Origin: Isoetes taiwanensis
Lineage: Eukaryota; Streptophyta; Lycopodiopsida; Isoetales; Isoetaceae
Length of the DNA: 64,000 nucleotides
Reading direction: 5' to 3'
Assembly (NCBI GenBank): GCA_021234155.1
Contig: JAJEKV010000001.1
Coordinates: forward strand, 35,942,826-36,006,825
Of the stretch, positions 43,610 to 56,316 are shown one piece after another. The stretch's first letter is position 1. Every line of letters starts with the position of its first letter. The notes under the pieces were generated by a model, which was not told where the DNA came from, made no database searches, and was given only the letters and a program-made list of their open reading frames with translations. Made by a program: the position numbers and the translations under genes.

Positions 43610-46600
43610 CAGGGTTGCCCTATACAAGATGGAAACTGTTCTCAGGGATCTGCTGTGAGTGGAATGCATTGAACATGGAATCTATTTATAACACAATGTC
43701 TCCTTTGGATGAGGTGTCTGGAAGTATGGAATGTTGTGTCAGTGTGTGGGACATGAATGGTGGTTGTCTGTTGGCTATTCTTCGACAGCATGTATCTCCT
43801 GTTCGACAATTCTATCTGCCTCCAACTGGTGCATATGAGCCATGGTTTTTATGTTTCATTTCAATTAGTGAAGGTGCATGCATGGCACATGTATCCCTTG
43901 ATACCCTAAAGGCAGAAAGAATAATCCCTCAAATGGGCACAATCAAGCAAGTTACATGAGATGCTGCAAGGAACTATATTGCTTGTTTATGCAGCCAGCC
44001 AATGGACCATCCTGGAAATAGCGATACTCTATATATTTGGGACATTCATTCAACCTCTTATTATTTTCAACAGTTTCAATTTAGCAAGATCATATCATTC
44101 TGTTTTGCCCACATTTCTTGCTAATGTAGGTGTTATTCTGTGTAATCTATAACGTATTTCATTTAACCAGTTGACTGCAGGTTTGGATACTTCTTCCCAG
44201 TTGAATTCGACCTTTTTAAAAATCTTATGTCAAAGTTTATTTTACTTGATGTTTCTGGAAGAGCTCATGTTGTGCCATTTGTCCGTGTTCCAAATGGGTA
44301 AGCCCTTATGCTTGTGGATTTGGGTGATAGCAGGAGCTCTGGCCAGCGATAATGCTTTGTGGACATACTGCAGCTATTGTTGATTTGGAAGTGTGTTCCT
44401 TGGACAGACATGGCAATGCTGTGGTGAACAATTCTCAGGGGGCCACAGAATCTATTGTCATTAGTCTGAGTGTTGATGGTGTTGTGTGCACATGGGATGC
44501 TGTCACTAGTCGTTGTATGCATAGAAAGCAGTTACCTTCCTGGGTATCATATCCTTTCCTTTTCTGGCAATAATTCTTGTGTTGCTATCTCTTACTCTGC
44601 TGAGTTCAGCTTTGCATCTGAGCATGGACCACCATTAGATGGAAATGATTATGAAGGCGACGACGCTGGCTCTGTAGCGGCTGAATTTAGAAATCAGAGC
44701 AGGCTACTTTGGAAGAGAGTGGTAATAATTCTGGACACAATGACTCTTGCTGTTTTACAGTTGTATTTCATGGCCCACTAGCATCGGGTCCTATACACAC
44801 AATCAGGATTGTTCCTGATTTAAGATCAGAATAATATACTTTATTACTAGCTGATCTATGTGGCAGAATAAAGTTGTTGTCTAATTTTAAGCTGGACCAA
44901 TTTGGTCATGGAAAACTTGCGTTTGATTTGGACTACGTAGTTTCAATGAGTTCAGCAAGTATCAAAGCAATATCTTTTTCATTTGATGATCGGCTGATGC
45001 TTGTAGTGTTTGATTCTTATTGGGAGATACTATCCACAGAAGATAGTATTAGCAGGATAAAAGGTCCTTGTACAGATAAACATGAGAGTGATGATGTCAC
45101 TAAGGACAACCGCTTCTACATTGGCAGATTGTTCGTAAGGAACTGAGATCCATCCTTATGTAAGGATATGTCAATTTATTATTATACAGTATGGGACCAG
45201 AGAGGTGGGGCACAAATTTGTTATCTATCTTACACAGGACATGATTCATCTTCTTACATGTCCTATTGCATACCACCAGTACTTGACACGTATATACAAT
45301 CTCACTATTGCCAGGTAGGGAATCTGCTCATTCGGTTTGAATGTCCTCAAGAATTATCAGGAGTTGGAGAGACAATTCTAAATTGCTGGGATATTAGTGC
45401 ATTGATCTCACCTCTGGACAATGTCAAGCACTGCCCATTTCTAGGTAAGGGATTTCTTTGGGATGATTGGCTACATGGTTCATGTACATCAGAAGTCAAA
45501 CCTGCAAAACATGAAAGAAAATTAAAACCCACAAGGATAATCACAGCAGCAATATTTCTTCCTAGATATCCAAGTTTTCCGCCTGTTTTAGTTTACGGAT
45601 ATGCTAGTGGGGATATAAAATTATTGGACCTTGAAGCAACAATTTTTGATTGCTCGGTAATGGAAAACGGTGGCAAATTTCGCGAATTTTCCTGGCATAG
45701 GCATCCAATTCTTTGCTTAGCAATGCATCAAAAAGATGTTACAAAGTGTGCCCATGGAGTAGGAAAAGTTTTATTATCTTTGTTGTGTCAGTGTATGGGA
45801 CATAAATGGTGGTTGTCTGTTGGCTATTCTTCGACAGCATGTATCTCCTGTTCGACAATTCTATCTGCCTCCAACTGGTGCATATATGAGCCATGGTCTT
45901 TATGTTTCATTTCAGTTAGTGAAGATGCATGCATGGCACTTTTATCCCTTGAAACCCTAAAGGCAGAAAGAATATTCTCTCAAATGGGAACAGTCAAGCA
46001 TGGGATCTTTGCAAGGAATTATATTACTGTTTATGCGACCCGACCAATGGAACATTCTGGAAATAGCGACACTCTATATATCTTGGATGTTCACTCAAGA
46101 GCCCAAGAGCGCTGTTTACATGGTGTTGCTGCAACTTCATTTTTCACGTACTTTTCTAGGAGAACAAAAGCAAAATTCAAGCCAGGTGAAGCCGACATAT
46201 TGCCACCGATAGTTCTAGAAGAAAGAAGAATGCATGATCGTGCACCTCAGAAATTGATAATTTTGCATCTGCAGATGCCTCTGTGGTTTCAAGCACAACA
46301 TCATGCATTGATGCCAATCAAGAAAAGGTAATCAGAAGCTTGAAAAAGATATCAATAAATGTTTTGCATTACAAAAGGCTGCTAGCACAAAGAGCCCGTT
46401 ACAAACTAGTAACATAAGTCTTGAGGCTCCTTTTAAAGATTCGTTGGGAACCTGCATGGGAGATGACCAGCCTACAAATGACGCGGTGGAACGACGATTG
46501 CTGAGAACGTTATTGTCAATTCTGCACATCTGGGGTGTTGATAATGAGGTTGATAAACCATTCATGGATGAGCTAGGTTCTTTTCAGCCAGCCTGCTGTC

Positions 46601-46835
46601 ACATGGGTGTTGGTCTTCCTGGTAACAGAGGAGCAGCAACGTTAATGTTCCCTAGTCATCGAGCTACCTTTGAGGTACAAGTCTTTCATTGCAATTTCAG
46701 GGTTTTGCAACAGGCATTCTTATGGTAACTTCTACAGCTTTGGATGTCATCATCAGAATTTTGTGCTATGAGATCGTTGATGATGGTATCTTTGGCACAA
46801 CGTTTTATAAAGCTTGCAAAGCCTGATTCTTTAAT
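43610..46835 (+). pseudogene. WDR7-like (rabconnectin-3 beta) WD40 gene, rearranged
   Basis: Pieces of a large plant WD40 protein related to WDR7, a partner of the V-ATPase regulator DMXL. In family order: MLCGHTAAIVDLEVC and SVDGVVCTWDAVTSRCMHRK (44345-44545); VVIILDTMTLAVLQ followed one frame off by VFHGPLASGP (44700-44800); LLIRFECPQELSGVGETILN (45315-45375); VLVYGYASGDIKLLDLEATI (45580-45650); CLLAILRQHVSPVRQF and ACMALLSLETLKAERIF (45800-45980); LLRTLLSILHIWGVDNEVDK (46495-46560); and SSEFCAMRSLMMVSLAQRF (46745-46815). The 45.8-kb exon is duplicated out of order at 43690-44040. In-frame stops (TAA near 44833; TGA near 43958) and frameshifts (44545, 44760, a 2-base insertion near 45885) indicate a pseudogene, although some introns and splice sites survive. 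Confidence 0.65.
43690..44065 (+). repeat. Displaced exon duplicate of the WDR7-like gene
   Basis: The DNA for SVWDMNGGCLLAILRQHVS, LPPTGAYEPWF and TLKAERI is nearly identical to 45790-46090 and lies upstream of exons that should precede it. This copy keeps the tatgagcc reading that copy 2 has changed to tatatgagcc. Confidence 0.8.
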
Positions 46836-49060
46836 TATTAAATTATTGCTTTGATTGGACAATGATTATGAAAATATACTGATCTTGCTGCTGCCTGCGT
46901 TTCTTTTGCATCACAGAGCAGAGAAATCCACCTTTCTCCATCCTACTCTACAGAGCTGCAAGGTAAATATTTGAAAGGTAAATATCATTGCAACAGGTTG
47001 AAAGATTAGGTTGTAATTTTTCCTTTGTTGACAAGGCCTTGCAGTCTTGCTTTTGAACCATGTTTGAAAATAATATGTATTTCTTACTGCCCCTTACTGG
47101 TAGACGTTTAATTCGTATGTGTAAGTCTTATGCAAGTCGTCTTATGTTTGTGTTGTGTCATCTATTCTTGCCATGCGAAACACTTGGACTTATATGATAA
47201 TGACTGATTGTAATTCATGTTGCAATCGTGATTGTAATTCATGTTGCAAATCCAGTCTTTCGAGATGGTATTAAAGATGAGCCATACCCTATACAGAACT
47301 GCAATAAAAGACGGTAGGGAAGCTAAAGAACATCTAACAAGTGATGTTTTGCCATGCACACGTAAATAACTTAGTGATAGCTTTGCTAGAAACCCAATTA
47401 TGTGGACAACGAATGGTATTTAAGTTTTGTTTATGAACATATAGCTAACAATGCTCTCCATTGGTTTAGGATTTAGATTTTACATGGTTAAGATTTTAAA
47501 GTTTAGAGTTTTTGGGTTGCCCCTAGGGGGGCAAACCCTCGTTTATGTGGGTATGTGGGCATATCCAGGTATATGCCAGCATATGCCTAGCATATACTGG
47601 TGACTGCTAAAAACTGGCTGGTGCCTGTAAGTGCTCGGTCATCCAGCCCATTCCTTCGCAGGCGTGGCTATGTCCAGGTATGGATTCTTTCGCTTTCTTG
47701 ATATGTTTCTTGATCACCCGCCATAGCCAAGCTTCTACAATCAAATTCTTCAGCCTATCTAATGTCGGATCTGCATCTTCAGCATTTCAAGACTGCCATA
47801 GCAAGTTGGGCGCCCTGATTTATTCCCTATTGTGATCAGTTTCAAGTGCTTTCTTGAGCTCTTGGATGTTTGTGGCTTACTCTGTTAGATTCGAGCTTCT
47901 TATTGTAAATACTTGGGGCGATTCTTGGTTCTTCACACGATGTCTGGTAGAAGGAGCAGGGCAGTCAGCTCCGCCTTTTTTCCTCGTGGGCTTGCAAGCA
48001 ATGTGGATGCTCCACTTTCTTGGATTCGGAATTCTTCCTCATCCCGCACTGGAGGGTCTTCTAGCTTCTAACTATTGTCTGGTTTATTGCAACAAGCACT
48101 GCATCAGCAGGCTCTTTAACGGCATGCAGTGTAGGTTAGCTTTCACTTGGCTCAAATGATGGTTCCTTGCTATAAAAATAATCAGGATAATGTCTTTATG
48201 AATTTTCTTGAGCTTTCTGCTGCTTATTTAACCTCGTGAACGCATCAAAATCTGCTAGTTGATGCACGTAGATTCCTATGAGAAATAATAGTTTTCTTTT
48301 GGCGTTTGTTTCTCCACTAGCAAGATCATTTAAGGATATGCCTTTTGCAGCTTTGGTGGATCGGGTAGCAAGATTTGTGAATGATCAATAATTAGCAGCA
48401 GGAGTAGTACGACTCTCCTCTAAAGTAAGATCATTTTTCTTTTTTATACTATATGTTTAGAAGACTGAGTGAGTCGTCATTTGGACATGTCATCAGGGCA
48501 AATCCAATTTGTTGCAAATCCCTTGAGATCAGATCTGCATTTTAATCAGCATCTCCAATTCGTGACGAATTGGATAAATCTACTTTATTCTCCATTGTTG
48601 ATCCTTGGATGGTTTTACAGAACCCAAGAGTTATGTGCAGCACGCTCTGTCAAGTGTATTTTTTGCATCCGTTTGTGGTTAGTGTAAGTTGCTTACATAC
48701 TTAATGCTGCTTGCAGATACCTTGCACTGGGGATATGTTTTGCCCTGTTTCTTAGCTAGGTTTCTACACTGGATTTCTGTCTGAAGACTTGATCCCTTTT
48801 CTAATTGAAGCGTTGATAATGCCAAAGTTCTTGATGCATTTTTAAGGTCCTTATTCTTTTTGAAGTTGTGATTTTTGGAACATCGGCTATCAGGTTCCAG
48901 TCCCTAGGACCGCTCTGTTTTTTATCCAAAGGCTATGCAGTTTATTCTATTTTTTCATTAACTGCTTGCCTCAATTATTGGAGGTGCTTCTAGTTTCAAA
49001 TTAAACTTTGCGATAATCACAATGCAAAACACTTTTTATTAATTTTTTTTCTTATTTGAA
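46836..49060. other. Intergenic or intronic, no gene assigned
   Basis: Downstream of the last recognised WDR7-like exon. An open frame at 47854-48159 and another at 48469-48687 show no known domain. A copy of the gggttgccc repeat lies at 47510-47608. Confidence 0.35.
47510..47608. repeat. Dispersed gggttgccc repeat, second copy
   Basis: tttgggttgcccctagggggg, gcaaaccctcgtttatgtgg and atatgccag align with 41213-41325. Confidence 0.6.
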
Positions 49061-49074
49061 TGGCTCCTTTATAG

Positions 49075-49470
49075 GTGGTGACTCTGACTCTTCTTGCTAG
49101 TGGAATCACAAGAAACTATGGATCATGTGGACTGGAAAAGATGCTTGGACTGTTAATGTTGTAGGGTACTTACCATAATACAAAACGATTCTGTCAATTC
49201 CGGAATTCACAAGCCCTTCAAGAAGTCTGAAAGCAGTCTTGATGATTTGTTATGGGAAACGAGGCAAAATGCTGTTACAGATGCTTTGGGGTTGCATAGA
49301 GTGGATAAAAAACCCTTGCAATGGGATATGGCGAGCTTATGCCTTTGAGTACGAAAGGCACAGATGGTTTAGGAAGTTAGCTTTTGGCTATGGCAATGGC
49401 AAATCAAGGCTTTTGATTTTTATGTTTGTGTTTTTCGATTTAGTTATCTCTTGCTTTTGGTAAAGAGAGT
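49075..49470 (+). pseudogene. Possible exon fragments, unidentified
   Basis: After an acceptor-like tttataggtggtg, a frame reads VTLTLLASGITRNYGSCGLE and KMLGL. Further on, SSLDDLLWETRQNAVTDALG and LHRVDKKPLQWDMASLCL read as coding until a stop. They could be late exons of the WDR7-like gene, but I cannot place them. Confidence 0.3.
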
Positions 49471-49972
49471 GTCATGACATAAAATTATTTTTGGCAGATC
49501 ATCATTTGTTATCTAACAGTTGTGTGCTGGTTCGAGTTGAAACACGGCAAAAGCTAAGTGATACTTATCTATAATTCAACACATGGTTTAGGGCTTTATT
49601 TTAAATCACTAGTCTAATTTGTTTTTATGATGTAGGGATCATTTTCTTAGAGCTGTCACGAGGGAAGCTTCAAGTTTTTTATGTTGTATTTGCCTTAAGA
49701 TTTTGTATGAATGATTTATAATAGATTCGTTAAGTTGCTTATTTGCTGGGAATATGTACAAGGCATACCTATTGTGCCTTAATTGTGCACTTATTTGACG
49801 ACAAAATAAGAGAGTTGTGGATTCATAGAACTCATATTTTATAGTTAAGAGCTGGTGGATGCTAAAATAAACTACCTGGGGTAATTTCAACAGTGGATTA
49901 TATGCTTTGAGTGACGTTTCCTCTCAAGACCTTTTGTAAGTAGCATACTCGATTCGTTTTGGATGTAATTTT

Positions 49973-50323
49973 TTGAACAAAGAAATCGATTATGCATCTG
50001 GCCATATGGCAAAGTATTTCAGTGGCATTACAACATTGCGAGAAAAGCAAAAGACAAGTTCTTTCCTGGATTATGTAGACCTCAAAGTTTTACTTATTCA
50101 GTTTGCAAAACAGGGCATACGACGTATCAAGACAAGCCAAAATAACTTTTTCATTTTCTGGATTCTACTTGCGTATCTGTTGCTTTCCATTCAGATAGCA
50201 CGCAGAGGAAGGAATGATACAGAAGCACTAAGCATATTAGAAAAGTCTGAATCTAGGACCTCACTAGAGAAGATCAGGCTTGCCTTGGCATGGAACCTAG
50301 GAAGGGCTATGTTAGATGCATGA
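49973..50323 (+). other. Open frame with a tandem-duplicated 3' end, unknown
   Basis: A 116-codon frame. The second half, IARRGRNDTEALSILEKSES and TSLEKIRLALAWNLGRAMLD, is charged and helical and appears exon-like. The first half contains FFIFWILLAYLLLSIQIA, probably intron. No family recognised. Its end overlaps a 59-bp tandem repeat. Confidence 0.3.
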
Positions 50324-50394
50324 TATCCAAGGCTAGGCTTGCCTTGGCATGGAACCTAGGAAGGGCCATGTTAGATGCATGATATCCAAGGCTA
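50277..50394. repeat. Tandem duplication, period 59
   Basis: Two copies of ggcttgccttggcatggaac ... atgatatccaaggcta. They differ at one base (ggctatg against ggccatg), so the duplication is recent. Confidence 0.95.
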
Positions 50395-52546
50395 CGAAAT
50401 ATGTTGGATGAAATACGTGTTGTATGATCGGGTCTTATTTTTTTGTCAGTTTTCTTTGTTCTGGAGCAAGTGGTGATTTAGGTTAAACAAAACAAACAAA
50501 TTGGGGTCGCTAAGGAGACTCTTAAAAGAATGAGAGTTCAAGTATCTAAGACTCTAAAAGTTTTATATTGTGATGGGCTTGATATTTTGATAACATAAGG
50601 CAAACTGTGCATCTTAAAAAGAAGTATGATATGGTATGTCATAGAGGAGCAGGAAGGACAACTGCATGATTGAGATTGATCCGGAGGATGGGGACTGGAG
50701 ATCATCTAATTGGCTGCCTCTTTGTTGGTAGTAATTTGCATTGCATCGCCTACACTTCCATGGGCTGTCTATATTTGTCATGGAACTGCATTGGGGATAG
50801 TTAAAATTGTGGTATTTTTTGTCTCTCTTTTATTGTAAATGACATTAATATAAGATATAATACGCATTTCTGGAACGCTAATGTGTAGGCCTAGTGGAGC
50901 AAGAAAAAGTAAATTGAAAATTGTCACATTCATCAATAGGACAAACATAGATCATCAATTTACTATTTAAGTATCAATTTTGTCTTATGGACCTCATTGA
51001 AGAAGGGGATAAACACCCCTGCGACACGATTACTAGTTTTTTACTCACATTCTAACAAATCAACCATTATCTACTTAAAATGTCACCCAGGGAAAAATTA
51101 GAGCAAACACCGCGCTTGGCAGAAAAGCTATTTTCCTTTGATTTTTTTTTTTTGAAAAAAAAAAAAACTACAAAAATCCATCTTGTCTAAAAGATCTAAT
51201 TGTTGCACAAAGAGTAATAGGTCTATACATTCTTAGCTTGGAGGGATTGATGATTGAGTTTAAAGCACTATGCATCAGAGACTATATAAACATCCCCTCA
51301 GGACATCGAAGGGCAACCCTCCGTGCGCAGCACCTTGTTATATTGTAATGTTGATCAAAGTACCCTTTACTTCACATATGCAACAATGGTCAAAATATGA
51401 CATCTAAAGAAGGCTTCAAACCTGATATAAGGTGCATGGCGAAATACTGTTTGACACAAATACATACCCTTCCATATATCAAACGCACATATAGCCACAC
51501 CCCTATGTATGCTCGGCGTGGCTACTGTGGTTCTTTAATAGCAAAAGCTTTCAAGTGCAAGGAATGTTGTTGACAATGAGGCATAGCCATTGACTCAATT
51601 TAGCATTATTCCATATACTTCTATGTCTGTCACTGCGCATAATGCTCGAGATTATCAAGCACCCATTTACCATCTAGAGAACTAGGAAACACATTTATTG
51701 AAAGATTTGTTCTATATATTTACACTAGTGTTATCAAGGAAATAATATGTAGTTTAGACATTTAACACCTTAGATTTTCATACATTTCATTAGTTCCAAA
51801 ACGAATATATTACGTCAAAAATACACGCGAAGAACAAAATTGGCAAAAGTGGAAAATGCCCAAGTGTCCCATAAACATACAACCCAAACTTGACAAACTC
51901 CCAAGTGCCCACATAAACATACAACCCAAACTATCTGAACAAATTATCACTCTCCTTTATAACCCTCGTACAAATTATCAGTCTCCTTTATAACCCTTGC
52001 ACATCTAGCTGGACAACACCACCCTCGCACAAATTATCGCTCTCCTTTATAACCCTCGCACATCTAGCTAGACAACACCTGACCAATGCCCGTCAATGCA
52101 TGTGGATCAGAGAGAAGACCATCTATGGCGGAAGGCCGATATAAACACACGCCCTACATATGCGCGACAATGCCGGGCATATGTAGGGCGCGAAAAGAAC
52201 GTTAACATATATATGGACGTTAAAGGCCGAGTAAAAACACATGCTAGGACATTAGCCCAGCAATGTCGGACACACATTTACTATGATTTAGGATAATATA
52301 TAAAGGAGTTTAGTTAATATTGAGACAAAAATAGAGTCTACTAGAAATACCAAAGGTTCTGAAATATAGACTTAAAACGATGCTTAAATATACATGATAA
52401 CAATAGAATATGATTGTAATAAGTAAATATAGAATATACAAACTAACGGTGAAGAGATTTTGTAAGATTAGTGGCCTGGTATAAAAACCAGGGTGGATAT
52501 GATTGGCATCTTGTTCTTTGAATGAAATCTGTATATTTTCAGCTTG
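50395..52546. other. Intergenic, no gene seen
   Basis: AT-rich. Contains a T(12)/A(13) stretch near 51150 and the short tandem repeats at 51859-52079. Confidence 0.45.
51859..52079. repeat. Two short tandem repeat families
   Basis: First, a pair of ccaagtg-ccc-ataaacatac aacccaaact units. Then three copies of acaaattatc-ctctcctttat aaccctcg, two of them followed by cacatctagct-gacaacacc. Confidence 0.8.
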
Positions 52547-52745
52547 AACACACACATGCGAAAACATATGTAAGGGAGGAAAAAATGAAGGGAGCGCCTA
52601 AAATCTTGGTTTTTTTGTCCTTTACCTCCAAAAGCAGTTCAAACTGGTTTCTTGGCAATTTTCTGTGAGAATTTGCTGGATCCAACCGGATTGAACCTCA
52701 ATTTTCTCAGGATCGTGAGCTAGCCTTGTAGGGGCTAGCATTTCT

Positions 52746-53093
52746 TTGAAATTAGGATGCAAAGATCTACTCATGGATACCCGAATCTTTGCAATTTTTA
52801 AACAGGAGCACAGACTTACTTGTGGTTTTCTTGTTGGCAATTCCTCTGATTTGTGGAATTCATTGATCTTCAGAGGGCTTTTTCCTCACAAATCTTTCCA
52901 ACCCGAAGGCTCCTTTGTCCCAGGATGTGAAGAATTTGAAATACAGATAACTGATTCTTGGTTAAAGGAGTTTCTTGGTTCCAAAAAGATTGAAGCAACA
53001 GCTACTATTAGAGCTTACAGTGATCAACTTGTGTCCAAAATTACCATCAAGCTGTACTCAGAAGTTGATTTGGGTGATTTCTCTGAAAACTGA
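52746..53093 (+). other. LINE 5' open frame, role unclear
   Basis: 115 codons with no recognised domain (TRIFAIFKQEHRLTCGFLV; KKIEATATIRAYSDQLVSKI). It lies between the presumed LINE 5' end and ORF1, separated by a C/T-rich tract at 53190-53260. It could be a degraded ORF1 start or an element-specific leader protein. Confidence 0.35.
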
Positions 53094-53270
53094 TGGGAAA
53101 TTCTTTCTTATCTTCGACAATTCTGGCTTTGTAGAGTTATCTTGTCTTTCCTGCTAATAGATAGGTTCTTGTTTTAACCACTGCTCAGATTTTTCTTTTC
53201 TTCTTCCCTTCTTTCCCCGAGCTCACTCCCTTTCATTTTTCCTTTGTTGTTTCCACCTGCTCTTTCATTT

Positions 53271-55640
53271 ATGGAAAATAAAAATTCTATTAGCCCTAAA
53301 TTTCTGCTTTTGCTTCACTCGTTCTCTGCTCTGTCGCCTGGAGATCGATCTGTGGTCCTTAAAAAGTTAAGCTCTTTCCATAAAAATCCAGAAGAAATTA
53401 TTCTCTTTGGTAATTCCGCTAACCTTGCAGATCAAAATCAGGTCATGGATCCTAAAACTTTCAAAACTCCTGTATGGGATAATTTCTCAAAGGATCCTGA
53501 TATGTGGGGCCGTGTTCCTGTTCTTAATCCAGCTACCCAAGTTCCTTTACCTTATGACGTCCCGAAACCAAATGTTGAGATCTTGCCAGATGACCATTAT
53601 GATGCGGCCTTGAACGAACTCCGTCCAATTGAAGGGAGCAAACAAAAGATCTACCATGGTATTTCTCTTGATCTACCTTCTGTTCATTCCAAAATTGTTT
53701 CCCTCAAAGACACAGCTGTTCTTATTAAGGTTTCTAGGTCTGGCATTCAGTTAGACAAACTCTGATCATTCTGCCTAAATCTTCAGAAGGGTGTTCTTAT
53801 AAATGCTATGTATTGGCTTTCTTATCCCTACATCATGGTATAATGTGGCAACCAGAGGACTGCAAATTATCTCCTTAAGCTAGGTTCCCAGAGTTATGAG
53901 TCATATCAACTCTCCTTTCTAAAATGGGATCCTAAACTCAATTCTGAGGGTATAGATAATTTGCGTGTGGCTTCCACAACTCTGCAAGGCTTAAATCCTA
54001 TTTATTGGACTGAAGATTGCCTCAAACTTCTTTTTAATTCAATTGGTCATTACATTTGCACTGAATTTTCTCCCTCGAGATCCCCAAGAGCATTCATCCA
54101 TCTAGACCTTTCCAAGGCTATACCTACATCCATTCCCTTTTCTGATGCCTTTGGCCAACCCACCTGCCTATCTCTGAGATGGTCAGGATTACCCCCTCAC
54201 TGCCAGAGTTGTTTGAAGAGGCACTACTGGTACTCTGATTATCCATAAAAGGAAGTAGATTTGGGCAGAGTAGTGCTAGACCAACAATTTTCTGCTCCTA
54301 ACTTTAAAAATGGTTATCTACAAGGGATCAATGAATATCAGGATCCAGAGAAGTCAGCCAACAGGGCAGTCAACTCTTGTGTGACTTATCAATACAAGGA
54401 CCTAAGTCAAAAATTTCAATGGAATAGAGTGAATGGCAGTACTAGGAGAATCAAAAATCAACAAATGAGAAGAATGGAAAAGTCTCCCCAACAATTTTTC
54501 AACACTAGTAAAGGTCTTCAATATTCCAAAGGAATTCAGGATTCAGGGGTGAGAGTCCCGCTGAATCATGAAAATGTCAAAGAAAAGGGCAAAGATAAGG
54601 GTAAAGCACCAATTCAACAAAATGAATTGCAGACAGAGAAACTCCATGGTTTGTTAAATCAGGTCATGGCTGGAACTAAAGAAAACTGCATGCTTCAGCC
54701 ACAGATATCAGTTGACCAATTTGGTCTTCCAAAAGATAAGAGTGTTCCATTAACCATTAAAAGTCATACCACTCAGCATCCAGCCATACTAAAAGGCTTG
54801 AAAATATGTGATAAAATTCTGGCAGGAAATTTTGGAAATGGTAAAAATTTTGAGCCAAAGCTATCTACTTCAACAAATAACCCTGATTTGGGAAAGGTTT
54901 CCAAAAAAAATACTAATGCCATGGATAAAGTCACTATAAACATTCCAAAAGGCATCTCCAGATCTGTCAATCCAGTTTCCTCTACATCAGCAAATCAAGA
55001 AAAGGATGCTAATGACTCTGATTCATTAGCTCCTCCAACATTCCAGGTTCAAGAGGATCCAATTGACAACATGATGGACAAAATTGATTGCTCTAATCAA
55101 TTTCAGGTATTTGCTAGTTTAAATGTAGATCAAGAGTTTGATTTACTACTGAGCAATAACTCTAGTCTTCACATCATGGACATCCCCTCCACTCCTTCAG
55201 ATAATTACTCCCCTCTCCATCTAACCCATCCTGATCCCTTAATAGACTTGAATACCTTGTCTTGTCAATTCCCAGTAGTCACTTCCCCAGTCTCCAAGGA
55301 AATTGCTGAACAACTGGCCTCCTTGCAAGCTGGTCTGTTAACTGATCCCTTATGTACTGAGCACTTGGCAGCTGGTGAGATTGAGATTATAGACAAAGAC
55401 AATGAGGTACAAGTTGTGGTCGAGAATTTGGCAGCTGGTGAGATTATAAACAAAGACAATGAGGTACAAGTTGTGGTCGAGACTCCAGAGAAGGGTTTGT
55501 TGGTTGTTGAGCATACTATTGCAGAGGTTAGATCTGGTTTTAATGACTCGAGCAATACCTATTTGAATTCATACCTGGTGGTTGTTCTGATAATGAACTT
55601 GACAGTGATAAAGAAAACTGGGGGAAGGAATCCTTTTTAA
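53271..55640 (+). pseudogene. LINE ORF1 (RNA-binding, gag-like)
   Basis: ORF1 proteins coat the LINE RNA. The frame starts MENKNSISPKFLLLLHSFSA. After a frameshift near 53760 it shows the plant ORF1 pattern: LSFLKWDPKLNSEG, TLQGLNPIYWTEDCLKLLF, IGHYICTEF and FIHLDLSKAIPTSIPF. These are followed by a degenerate zinc knuckle, LPPHCQSCLKRHYW, in which the usual spacing to the second half is lost. A TAA lies near 54246, after which the same frame runs 459 codons of polar, Ser/Asn/Asp-rich sequence to 55640. That tail has a 22-residue motif repeated in tandem (AGEI..KDNEVQVVVE). Confidence 0.7.
55373..55485. repeat. In-frame tandem repeat in LINE ORF1
   Basis: Two copies of ttggcagctggtgagatt followed by acaaagacaatgaggtacaa and gttgtggtcgag. 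The second copy is shorter by six bases, preserving the frame. Confidence 0.9.
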
Positions 55641-55825
55641 CAGATAATTCTTTGATTAAAAATGCTAAGAATAAATCCAAGTCAAGAATGAAAAAAGGTC
55701 TTGCCAAGTCTGATATCTCCTCTTATTTCCATAAAACTCCTGTTGGCAACACTAGGAGTAAAAAAGAATAAGAGAAATAGATAACTTCTGCATCCTTTCC
55801 TTTTGTCTTCTCTTTCTTTTATAAA

Positions 55826-56300
55826 GATATTGACATGGAATGTTAGGGGGATAAAAGGCCCCATCAAGAGAAGAAGAGTTATCTCTCAACTTAGACAATA
55901 CAAGGCTGACCTTATTCTGCTGCAAGAAACCAAGCTCCCTAAATTTGAAAGCTCCAGTCTGGCTGATTGGATCTTCCCAGGTTCTTCTTCTATTTGGATA
56001 GAGTCCACTGGCACGTGTGGGGGGATCATCATGATCTGGAAGTCTTTGACTCAAGCCTCCTTCTACAATAGTCCTAGTAAATGTTGGCAGGCTGTAGTTT
56101 TCTCTATTAACAATTCTAGTTTTGGTGTCCTCAACATCTATGCTCCAACATGCCCTAAAGATAGAGAATTATTATGGCCAGAAATTAATCATTGGATTTC
56201 TTCCCAACCTGCTATTGATTGGATTGTAGCTGGGGATTTTAATAACACCCCTAATTGGGATATGAAATTACGGAACAGAATAAATATGTCTCACTGAGAG
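55826..56300 (+). pseudogene. LINE ORF2: AP-type endonuclease
   Basis: Nicks target DNA for target-primed reverse transcription. Motifs: ILTWNVRGIKGPIKRRRV, LILLQETKL (catalytic E), GGIIMIW, VLNIYAPT, DWIVAGDFNNTPNWD. A frameshift near 56298 moves the rest into the next frame, where YTWSNKQKNSNRVFCALDRF and SDESISISDHQPQF (catalytic DH) complete the domain up to about 56510. Confidence 0.88.
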
Positions 56301-56316
56301 AGCTAATTGGGATTCC

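Noticed and set aside
45168-46331. 387-codon plus-strand open frame taken as one intact protein
   Set aside because: The middle third is out of frame with the WD40 sequence it covers, because of a small deletion and a 2-base insertion; the length is fortuitous.
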